This document shows positions 1 to 10,139 of a stretch of 26,560 nt of DNA, piece by piece (the stretch's first letter is position 1; the number at the start of each line of letters is the position of its first letter). Position numbers and translations under genes: made by a program. Source of the stretch: Acephala macrosclerotiorum (taxonomy: Eukaryota > Ascomycota > Leotiomycetes > Helotiales > Mollisiaceae); contig MU119664.1 of assembly GCA_014904845.1 (NCBI GenBank), positions 4,459 through 31,018 of the forward strand, given 5' to 3'. The notes below the pieces were generated by a model. The model saw only the letters and a list, made by a program, of their open reading frames with translations. It searched no databases and had not been told where the DNA came from.

Positions 1-3000
1 TTAATATATTTTTATTTTTATAATTTTATATAAAAATTTTAAAATAATTATAATTATATTTAATAAATATAAATAGTAAATTTTTTTTAATAAACGTATT
101 AATATAAATCGTTAAAAGTTTATTATAAATTAAATATAAATTTAAATAATATTATGAAATTATATTTTAATTTTTTTATTTAAAAATTGAATTAAAAAAA
201 ATTAATATTATAATTAATTATTAATTAATTTTTTTTATTATTATATTTTTAATTTTTCGTAAAAAATATTAATAATTTTTTTTTTAATTTTATTAATTAA
301 TCTCGAATTAAAAATTCGAATTTTAATATATTTAATAAAATTATATTAAACTAAATTAAAAAAAAATTATAATTAAATTATTGATTTTTTTTTTAAAATA
401 TTTCGAATAATTATTTAAAAATTATAATTATATTTTTTTTTTATAGTTTTAATAATAATTTTATATTGTTTTTTTTTATTTATTATAAAAATTATTAAAA
501 TTTTTATAATCTTTTTTATCGTTTTTAATAAAATTATAATATTTATTTTATTTAAATTTTTTATTATATACGTTTTTATTTTATAATTTTTTTAAATATT
601 TTTAATTATATTTTTTAATTAATTTTTAATTAATTTTTAATTTAATTTACTCGATTAAAAAAAAAAAAAAAAAAATTTTTAATTATTTTAATTATTTTTT
701 TAATTATTAATTCGATTATAAACTTTTAATATTTTTTTTTATATAATAAAATTTAATAATTATTAAACGAAAATTAATCAATTTATAAAATATATTAATT
801 GTATATATTTTTTTATTAATTATTAATAATTTATATAATTTCTTTTATTTGCTTTTTTTATATTAAACGTGGACTTTAAATAAAATTAATAAGTTTAATA
901 TAAATTTCGTATTTAAATCGTTTTTTATTATAAACGTATTATTAATTTAATATTAAACGTATAAACGACGTATTTTTTTTAATAATTACTCGAATTATTT
1001 TAATTTTTTTAATAATTAATAATAATAATACGTTGTTAATTATTTTAAAATAGACTTTAAAAACTAATAACGTAAATACAATATTATTTAATTTTATCGA
1101 ATCGTTAATAATTTTAATCGTTATTTATAATACTATATTTTTATCGATTTATTCTTCGATTAATTTATAGTAAATAATCTCGTAAACTCGACGTAATAAA
1201 ATATAATATTTTTTTTATTTTATTTATACTATTATAAATTTTAATAAATATTTTTTTAACGTTTTATTGAAATTCTATAAATAAATAAAAATTTAACGTT
1301 ATAAATAATATAATTTAATTATTTTTAATACGTATTAATTTAATATATACGTAGTATATTTTATATTATTTTCGTAAATATATTTTTTATAAATCTAATA
1401 ATTTAAAATACTATAAACGAGTTTATTATTTATAAAATTAATTTTTTATTTAAATATAAAATATTAACAATAATTAAATAATTAAACTCGTAATTATTTT
1501 ATAAAATAAATTTAAATTTTTTAAATAATTATTTACACATTTAATAATAATAATAATATTTAATAAAATATTAAATATATTTAATATTTATATTATAATT
1601 AATTCGTTAAAAAACTTTTATAAAACGTCGTATTAATAAATAATTAAAACGTTTATATAATTAATATAATTCAATATTAATAAAATAATTTTAAATTAAA
1701 TTTTCTTTTGATTAATATAATAATATTTATAAATAGTTTTATTTTTTTAAATTAAAATATTTTTAAAATTATCGAATTTTATATTTATAGTATTTATATT
1801 TTAAATATAAAATAAAATAAATATATTTATAAAAATAATATAAAAAATAATAATATTTAATAATATATTAATTCGAATAATTTTTTATAATAAAATAATA
1901 TTTTTATTAAAATGAATTTTATAAATTTTAATTATAAAAATATTTAATTAAATATTAATATTAAATTTTATAATACTATAAATTGCGATTAATTAATAAT
2001 TAATATTTTAATAATTTTATTATTTAATATAATTTTTTGAAAAACTTTTAAAAAATATCAATTTTCGAAAATAAAAAATAAATATTAATTCGATTCGAGT
2101 AATTCGAATTATAATTATAAATTATTATATATATTTTCTCTCGTAATAATATAACGAGTAAATTAATTATTTAAAATAATTATTATTTACGTATTATCGA
2201 TTTTTTTAAATTTAATAAAATAATTTTTATTTTCGTTTTTTATTTTTATATTTATTAATAATTAATTTATTTTTATTATTTAAATATTTTTTAATAAGTT
2301 TTTTATTTCTTCGATTTTAATAAAAAAATTCTTATAATAAATTATTATAATATTTCGATTTATTATATATTAAATTTATTATTATTTTTTTATATATATT
2401 TATTATTATTTTTTTTATCGTATATTTTATAAATTAATATTTCGATTTATTATAAATATAGTATTTTTTTTAATATAATTCTTTTTAAAATTTATAATTT
2501 TTATAATATTTTTTTAAAAGTTTTTTCGATTGTAATATTTTTTTCGATTTTATTTTCGATCGCGTTTTTTTTTTTTCGTTTTTTATATATATAATCGATT
2601 TAATTTTAATCGAATTTATTTTTTTATTTTAAAAAATAAAATTCAAATTATATTATTATATTTTACGTAATCGCGTTATAATACTTATTATTAATTGTAA
2701 TTTAATGTAAACGTTTTTAAAAATATTAATAAATTTATAAAAAATAAAATTATATTTTTTAATAATTTAATTTTATAAATTATATTTTTTGAAATTAATC
2801 GAAAAATAATTATAAATAATTTAATTTAAATTTTATTAGATTAATTATAATAATTTTTATTAAAAAAGATTTTTTATAAAAATATATATAATTAATAATT
2901 TTTTATTATTATTATTATTAATATAATAAAATCGAAATTTCTTTTTATAAATTTATTGAAATAAAATATATTTATACGTTTTATAAAATTAATAAAAAAT

Positions 3001-4236
3001 ACTTTATCGTATTAATTTAAAAATAATTTAATTTTATTATAATAATTATAAAAAATTAATAATTTACAATTAAAAATATTATAAAACTTTTTATTATATT
3101 TTTTATTATTAATATAAATTTTTATTAAATTTATAAATAATTTAATAAATATATTTTATAAATTGTTATATATATTCGATTAATATTAAAAAAAATTAAA
3201 TATTTTAAATTGTATTAAACAAATTCGTATTTATAAAAAAAATCGTAATAAAAAAAATATAAAAAATAATCGTAAAAATAATTATCGTCGTAAAAAAAAT
3301 ATTCGTACTAATAATTACATTTTAAATATTAATTAATAATATTAAAATACTTTAATTTATTAATTTAATTAATCGATTTTATCGAAAAAAAAAAACTTTT
3401 AATTAATCGACGATTTCTATTTATATTTATTTATAAAACTTTTTTTATTAAAAAAAAATTTTTAAATTATCAATAATAAACTTTTTATTTTTTAATATTT
3501 AAATTTTATAAATATATAAAAAATCTTAAAAACGACGTATAAAATTTTTATATATTAAACGTAAAATTTATTACGTATATTCTTTAAAGTTTTTTTAAAA
3601 ATATTTTTATAAATTGTAATTCGAGTATTTTTTTTTTTTATATATTTTAAATCGATAAAATATATATTTATTTAATATTTTTTCATTAAAATTTTTATTG
3701 TTCGTAAAATCGAAATTTTATTTTTATTTATTTTTATTGTAAACGAATTTAATTTTAAATAAATTTATTATTTTAAAAAATAATTATATAATAAATAATA
3801 GAAAAATTAAAAATTTTAATTTGAATTCAAATAAATATTATTATTAATATTTATACTTTTTCGATTAAATAATAAATAAAATCGTTAAATTTTTTTATCG
3901 ATTTCGTTTTTAATATAAATTCGAATAAATTAATATAAACTTAAAATCGTTTTTACGTTTTTTTATTCGTTTTTCGTAAATATTATTATTTTATATAATA
4001 AACGTAAATTTAAAAAATAAATACAAATTTAAAATCGTTTTTATATTATTTTTTTTAAGTTTTTAATAATTTCAATATTTTTAATGCGTTTTTATAAAAA
4101 AAATTTTATAAATTCTCGTTTTTTTAAAAATATATTAATTATTTTAAATATTTCTTTATAAAAAGCAAATTATTTAAAAAAAAAAAAAATTTATAAATTA
4201 ATTTTTTTTAAATAAAAATTTAATTATTAATTAATA

Positions 4237-4443
4237 TTAATATTATTAAAAATATTTATTATTAATAATAAATTAAAAACGAAATAAATAAATAAATTAA
4301 ATAATTTATTAATTAATTATAAATTTTAAATTTAATAAATACGTAAAAATTAAAAAATATAATTTCAATTTTAATGTAAACGATACTAGTTTCAATTTAA
4401 CTTAGTATTTCATATGATTATTAAATTAATATTATATTTATAA
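4237..4443 (+). repeat. Left inverted-repeat arm (heavily mutated copy)
   Basis: This arm matches the reverse complement of 5403-5610 over about 207 positions. It is the more degraded arm: where the partner has C or G, this arm usually has T or A, for example throughout 4365-4435. A core around ACTAGT at 4385-4390 pairs with a GCTAGT on the complement of the right arm near 5458. Confidence 0.7.
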
Positions 4444-5402
4444 TTAATTTTATTTATAATATTTTTTAATATTATTTTATGATTTTCGTTTTTTTAAAAT
4501 TATAAAAAAAATTTGTATTTAATTTAAAATAATAAAAATTTTATTAATTTTATTAATTTTATTATATATTTTTTAAATATATTTTTTTATTATAATAATT
4601 TAATTTAATAATAATAAAAATAATTAATATAATAATTTAAAATTTAATAAAAAAAAATATATAAATTTTTTTAAATTTTATTTAATTAATTTATTTAAAT
4701 TAATATTTTAAATTTTATTATTTTTAAATTTTTAAATAATATTATTAATAATATAATAAACGTTAATTTATTTAAAAATTTTATTATATTTAATCGTTTT
4801 AATATTATTTAATTTAATTAAATTTTTTAAATATAAATATTTAAAAGTTTTTATTTAATTAATTTAATAAAAATAATATTAAAATATTAATTATAAAAAA
4901 TAATATTTACGTTTTTTTTTATAATTTAATTAATAAATTTTTTAAAAAATTTACACGTATAAATACATTAAAACATATTATAATTTTTATATTTTAAAAA
5001 TAATATTATTTTAAAATTATTTTAAATTTTAATATAAATTTAATAAAAAAATTAATAAAAATTTTATAATATTATATTTATTGAAATATAATATTAAATA
5101 TTTTAATTAAATTGAAATTATATTAAAAATTAATATTTGAAAATATATTTTATAATATTAATAATTTATTAAATAATTTAATTTTTTATAATAAATATAA
5201 TTAAATCGAATTTAAAAATTATAAATTAAAAATTAATAATAAAATAATATTATAATTAATTTTAATAATAATTTCAATAATAAAAAATTAATTATAAAAA
5301 TATAAAAAATATATTTATTATTATTAAATTTAATTATTTAAACGTATTTTTAAAAATTTTAATTTTTAAATTTATATATCAATATTTTGAATTTTAAAAA
5401 CT

Positions 5403-5610
5403 ATGTAAATACAATATTAGTTTAGTAGTCACGTGCGGCACTAGGCCAGATCGGGACTAGCGCCGCTTGCGTTAGAGTTGAGATTATATTTTTCAACTTT
5501 TATACGTTTATTAAATTTACAATTTACAATCAATTAACGAATTATTTAATTTATTTATTTATTTTGTTTTTAATTTATTATTAGTAATAAATATTTTTAG
5601 TAATACTAAT
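5403..5610 (-). repeat. Right inverted-repeat arm (partly preserved copy)
   Basis: This is the reverse-complement partner of 4237-4443. Its inner part, about 5425-5480, retains near-normal GC, including a CACGTG hexamer near 5431 and GCGCC-type cytosines. It is the best surviving sample of the original terminal repeat and would be the best query for finding intact relatives. Confidence 0.7.
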
Positions 5611-6097
5611 AAACGATTTAATTAATATTTTATTATTATTAATATTTTTAAAATTATATTTATTTTAATAATTTAATATTATTTTTTTTTATATTCGTAT
5701 AAATATTAATTATAAAAAAAAAGAAAAAAAAATATTTTTTATTTTTTTTTATTTTTTTTTTATAAATTATTTTTTTAAAATTAATATTTTTAATTTATTT
5801 TTAATTAATTTAAACTCGTATAAAAAATTATTTATAATATTTTAAATTAAATTTCAAAAATATTATATATTTAAAAAATTATTATAATATTAATATATTT
5901 TTTTTAATATAAAATTATTATAAAAAATTTAAAATAATTTATAAATATATTTTTTTTTATATAAAAAATTTTTTTTATTAAACGTTAATATAAAAAATAA
6001 AAATAAAATTATATTATAATAATTATAAATAAAAAAAAATTTAATATTAAATTTATAATAAATTTAAATTTCGAGATTTTATAATTTAAAATTTTAA

Positions 6098-6165
6098 AAA
6101 CTCGGCCTAAAATACATGGTTGATTCGTGCGTGCACGTGATTTTCACGTGATCTCATTTTCTAAC
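6098..6165. other. GC-normal island inside the AT block
   Basis: About 65 bp of ordinary composition lies in surrounding sequence that is over 90% A/T. It contains two CACGTGAT copies about 11 bp apart (around 6135 and 6146). It may be a transposon end that escaped RIP, as the right arm at 5425-5480 partly did, or a short unique sequence between repeats. I found no second copy in this window. Confidence 0.45.
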
Positions 6166-7224
6166 AATTACAATATATTAAATAAATAAAAATTTATTAA
6201 AATTATATATTAATTTATATTAATAATAATATTAATATATTTTATATAAAAATTTTCGATTATATATTAATAATTTTTAAAATATTTTACACTAGAAAAT
6301 ATTTTTAATAATATATTATAATATTTAATAAAAGTTTTCATTAATTTAATTAAATTATTAATATTAATTAATAGTATTTTAATATTTTTTTTATATATTA
6401 TAAATTAAAATTTATTATTTTTTTTTTATTTTTTTTTTATATATTATAAATTTTTTTAAATTAAATTTTTTTATTTTAAAATCGTTTTTTTTTTAAAACG
6501 TATAAATCGTTATAATTAAAGTTAATATTACAAAATAAAATTAAAATACGTTTTATATTTATTATATTAATTTTAATTATATTTATTTTAATTTTTTTAT
6601 ATTTTTTATTTTAATTATAATATATATATATATATATTTTTTAATAATATAACGAATTTAAATTTCGAATTTTTTTATAATATTTTAAAAAATATTAAAT
6701 ATTTAAAAACGTTAAATTTAAATTATAATAAAATAAATATTGAAATATATTTATATTTTTATAAATATTTCGTAATAAATTTTTATATTTTTTATAATAA
6801 TTTTTATTCGAATTATATTTTTTAAATTATATATTAATACGATTAAAATTTCGTTTAAATAATTATTATTAAAATATAAATAATTTTAAAAATAAATAAT
6901 ATTAATTAAATATTATAAATATATTTTTATTTCGTTTTTCGATTAAATAATATTTAATGTAATTCGTATTTCGTAAATATTTTTTTTATTTTTTTTATTT
7001 TTACGTTTATTACGTTTATTTTATATTTAATTAAAAATAATTATTATTTTAAATTTAAAATTAAAATTTTTTAATTTAAACGTTTTATAAATATTTAAAA
7101 TTAAAATAATTTTTATTAATATAAAAAAATAATTCGTTTAAAAAAACGTTTTTTTAAAATCGAATAAATTAATAAAAACTTTAAATAAAAACGTATTTTT
7201 AAATTTTATATTAAAAAAATATTT

Positions 7225-7324
7225 TTTAAAACTTTTGTTTTTTATATTAAATTATTACGATTAATTTAATTAATTTTAAAATTCTCGTTTTTTATATTAA
7301 ATTATTATAATTAATTTAATTAAT
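7225..7324. repeat. 50-bp tandem duplication in the AT block
   Basis: Two adjacent 50-bp units (7225-7274 and 7275-7324) align without gaps. The few differences I see are C/T or G/A: around cttttg versus ttctcg, and acga versus ataa. They fit a duplication that was later mutated by RIP unequally. No function is suggested. Confidence 0.6.
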
Positions 7325-7789
7325 TGCATTTTTTTTAAAATAAATTTTATTAAATAATAAAAACTTTTTAATAAATATGAATTGCAATTTATAATATTTT
7401 TTAATTTTTATTTAAATTGTATAATAATTATTAATTCAAATAAATTATAATTAAAAATGTAAATAATTTAAATATAAATTTAATTTATAAATTAATTATA
7501 AAAAGTTTATTAAATTTATAAATAAGTAAATAAAATCGTAAAAAATTTAAACTCGATTATATTACAATTTTAATAACTTAAAATATTTGAGTTTTTTTTA
7601 AACTAATCAAACGTCGAAAATTAAAATATAATATTTTTTATTTTTATATTTTATATATTTTAATTTAATTTAAATTTTTAAATTTAATTTAATCTATTTT
7701 ATAAAAATTATTATAAAAAATAAAATAAATTAAAAAAATATTAAAATTTATTTTTAAATCGCAATATTTTATTTTTAAACTCGAAAATC

Positions 7790-7890
7790 AAAACGAGTTT
7801 TCGATTGCCAATAAACGGCGTAGGGGTAGTCACGGGATCTAAGGGTCCCCCGCGGGTGAGGGTCGTCCCTCCCTCTCAACCCTGCGCTGC
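7790..7890. mobile_element. Terminus of an unidentified transposon, less degraded
   Basis: Composition switches within a few bases from over 90% A/T to GC-rich (CCCCCGCGGG near 7847; CCCTCCCTCTCAACCC near 7867). This roughly 100-bp stretch does not translate as part of the neighbouring OXA1 relic, whose recognisable coding starts near 7897. The simplest reading is the end of the transposon that interrupts the gene, spared because only part of the repeat was mutated. The class (LTR, LINE or DNA) cannot be told from this fragment. Confidence 0.4.
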
Positions 7891-7896
7891 GCTAGG

Positions 7897-8813
7897 CAAT
7901 TACGAGGCGAGCTTTAAAAGCTCTACAAAAAAGCTAATATCAAAGTATAGCAAAGTTTTGTTCTAATGCTGCAAGTAATTACAGGTTACGGAACATTCGT
8001 CATTTTAAGGGCCATGTCGAGGCTATTAGTGCCTGGATTAGAAACTGGTGGGACCTTGTAGTTTTACAACTTGACTGTTCCTAATCCTTTGTAAGCGTTG
8101 CCTGTGGCCACGGCTAGAGTCTTACACTGGGTCTTAAGGGTTAGTCTCTGAGTCGATACTGCATCATCTAATTGCTAACAAGGTTGTGAACAGAAAGGAG
8201 GCGAAACAGGCGTCTCAAACATGTCACCCCAAATCTTCGATGCTATAATGTGGGGTCTGCCACTCGTCAGTATCCTCTTCACTTTTTGGCTACCTGCTGC
8301 TTTGCAATTGTTTTTCTTCGTATCTAGTTTATTATCCTTCGGCCAGGCGACTCTTTTCCGACAGCCTTGGTTCCGCTCGTATTTCAACATGACTCCTCTG
8401 CCTCAACCAAAGGGCTCAGGCCCTATGCCATCTCCATATAAGGGTAATTTCAAGGTTGCCGCAAAACCAGTCCTTTCGCAAGCCGAGTTGAACTCTAGAT
8501 TCCAAGGGGCGAATCCTGGTCCCCAATCGCAGACTATTGAAGAGATAAAAAAAAAATGAGCCCCCCCCCCCCCAAAAGCCCGATTAGCAAGCTCGTAGGC
8601 AATGTCACAGGGACGCTAGGTGAGATGCGAGACGCAGGTAAGGGAGTACTGGCTAAGGGAAGGGAATCCTTGAAACAAAGAGACGAGAATTTAGATGTGA
8701 AAGAACGGAGAAGGTATGAAGAGAAGAGGCAAGAGGAGTTGAAGAAGCAGAGGTGGGAGCTAGAGAATCGGAGGAAGGCTGAGAGAGCTGCGAGGAAAGG
8801 TCGGAACTTGTAG
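7897..8813 (+). pseudogene. OXA1: OXA1/YidC-family mitochondrial insertase, 3' half, decayed
   Basis: Oxa1 inserts proteins into the mitochondrial inner membrane. One frame can be followed from 7897 to a 54-nt intron (8140-8193: GTTAGT donor, GCTAAC branch site, CAG acceptor) and on in the same phase from 8194. Landmarks in order are: LYKK near 7921; LRAMS near 8005; PGLETGG at 8032-8052 with YNLTVPNP after it (family GG-x-LWF-x-NLT-x-DP); GGETG at 8197-8211; a last hydrophobic segment with LPAALQLFFFVSSLLSFGQ from 8290; and a basic, probably coiled-coil tail rich in E, K and R (8691-8810), typical of the ribosome-binding Oxa1 C terminus and absent from Cox18. In-frame stops lie at 7915 (TAA), 7948 (TAG), 8059 (TAG) and 8092 (TAA). 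Between the A10 run (8547-8556) and the C13 run (8561-8573) the frame shifts, splitting the tail. The 5' half is missing; AT-saturated transposon DNA lies there instead. It is probably non-functional. Confidence 0.8.
8140..8193 (+). other. Intron in the OXA1 relic
   Basis: Removing these 54 nt joins ...VLR to KGGETG... in the same frame and removes two in-frame stops. The GTTAGT donor, the GCTAAC branch site at 8173-8178 and the CAG acceptor 15 nt later are standard for ascomycetes. The splice sites are still intact in the dead gene. Confidence 0.7.
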
Positions 8814-10139
8814 AATATTGTAGCATTGCATTGTAGATTAGGTACGGCTGTATGTATAAAAATCAATATGGACCATCTCCTCGCTCAAGCTGACTCCAAT
8901 CGTCTTTGAAAGGAAAGACGAGACTCGAAAAGGGCTAGCTCCTAGCCATAGCACCGCCACATGGAGGCCAAGGTCACGGTACTCTTCCATTTGTGACGTC
9001 GATTCCACTTGCTCTAAGTTTCAACATTTGCCGGGGCTGGAGAAGGACTTCTAAAAGGGACTCGTATACTCAGCCAATAGTATCTCACAAGTACGGTCTT
9101 TTGCCCCAAAGTGTGTTGCTGAGCCCGGTCTTGGAACCTGCGGCCGCATCAGCCCTGTCGAAATGAAGCTACGGCGTCTTGGGATGGACCGTGATGAGAA
9201 TAAACAGTTCGCGATGTGTTCTCAATTTTCTCTTTATCAACATATCCAGCTTTATCCTTAATCTCAACCAATTTCTTACTGCACAAGACTATTGCATTAT
9301 AGCGATGAGTGCTCTTTCGACTGGTTACACAGGATGCCGCTAGGATAGTGTCAACCTCATCTTCCGGTTGAGACCACAAACGAGGGTAAAACTCTTTGAT
9401 TTTCCACAATTATAATCTTCCCTTGTTGAAGTATATACCGCATCCGCATGATATACCGTCGCAATAAGAAACGATCGGAAGAACTCATCCCAGCCTTCTC
9501 TGACGTCACATTGGAGATTCTCAAACACGAGAGATTCGCAGTCGGTTTCCAGCTGTCGAGCAGCTCACCAAAGACACTCGGTATACATGAGATTTGAAGG
9601 CACGCTGGAGAGGAAAGAAAGAAAAGAAATCCTTTCTCGCCAAATTCAAAATAAAGATATGCATCCTCAGACGTCAAGTCTGTTGATCACGAACCCCTCG
9701 CTGGGGATCTTCACATGCCAATTCGATTCCAAACGCGCCCTGAAATTTGAGGAAATTTATCACCCACTCACATAACCTAGAGATGTCTTACCAGAGCCCG
9801 TTGGACGCCACTGACAAGCCTTTAAATTTAGCCCCATTAGCCCTTCCATGCAATATTGACACGCGGAGCAGGAAATCTAACCCAAAATCAACAAGGCTAT
9901 CCAAACATTATTGGGATCATGCGCTGCACCTTCCAATGCGCAACAGCCTGTCCACCGCCAGAATCAAGATTTTCGTTTCTCTTTCTTTCCCTTTTAATGC
10001 TTTATATTTTCCTGGGTAGAAGTTTTCTTTCAGCGTGTATATACGTTCTCTTTGTGACTCAATTGACGATTTTGCCATGCTAGACTTCTCCACTTCCTTG
10101 CATCGGCGATAACGGCTCGAGACGAGATACTGTACGACG
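8814..10139. other. Intergenic region, no convincing gene
   Basis: These 1.3 kb have ordinary composition and no recognisable protein. The minus strand between about 9680 and 9150 has overlapping open frames with a balanced amino-acid mix, including a stretch reading VFENLQCDVREGWDEFF near 9525. A shift of frame near 9400 would join two of them, so a decayed minus-strand gene is possible; I could not name a family. The last 130 bases before the lipase start are pyrimidine-rich with a TATATA run near 10040, which suits a promoter and 5' leader. Confidence 0.4.

Larger units (their letters stand above)
4237..5610. mobile_element. RIP-degraded element with ~207-bp inverted repeats
   Basis: Two arms of about 207 bp (4237-4443 and 5403-5610) are reverse complements of each other, separated by about 960 bp of AT-saturated DNA. 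Aligned by eye, nearly all differences are C/T or G/A transitions. The right arm keeps the higher-GC state in 5425-5480, where the left arm (about 4360-4435) shows T or A at the same positions. The arrangement fits a DNA transposon with long terminal inverted repeats, or a fold-back element, of about 1.37 kb. The interior is too mutated to show a transposase. Outer ends are approximate because flanking and terminal sequence are both nearly all A/T, and I could not define a target-site duplication. Confidence 0.65.
1..7790. repeat. AT-saturated, RIP-degraded repeat block
   Basis: This stretch is almost pure A/T. In bases 1-540 I count 24 G+C (about 4%). Of the 10 cytosines on the + strand there, 7 are followed by G, 3 by T and none by A or C. 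That is the residue expected after repeat-induced point mutation, the ascomycete defence that converts C to T in repeated DNA with a preference for CpA. No open reading frame of useful length survives on either strand, and I could not recognise the original transposon class. Small islands with normal composition occur near 4380-4440, 5425-5480 and 6100-6165. The right edge is sharp, near 7790. The left edge lies outside the window. A mitochondrial origin is unlikely because the block runs directly into nuclear-type genes with spliceosomal introns. Confidence 0.9.

Noticed and set aside
1..7790. Mitochondrial or plasmid DNA as the source of the AT-rich block
   Set aside because: It has no tRNA, rRNA or mitochondrial gene, its surviving C are mostly CpG, and it joins a nuclear gene relic directly.
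1..7790. A centromere
   Set aside because: AT-rich RIP DNA can form fungal centromeres, but nothing in the window separates that from an ordinary degraded transposon tract.
8091..8193. An intron using the GTAAGC at 8091 as donor in the OXA1 relic
   Set aside because: The sequence between 8095 and 8139 still translates as family-like residues (ALPVATARVLHWVLR) in the correct frame, and the exon ending at 8090 would itself read through TAA at 8081-8084 in another phase. The shorter 8140-8193 intron fits better.
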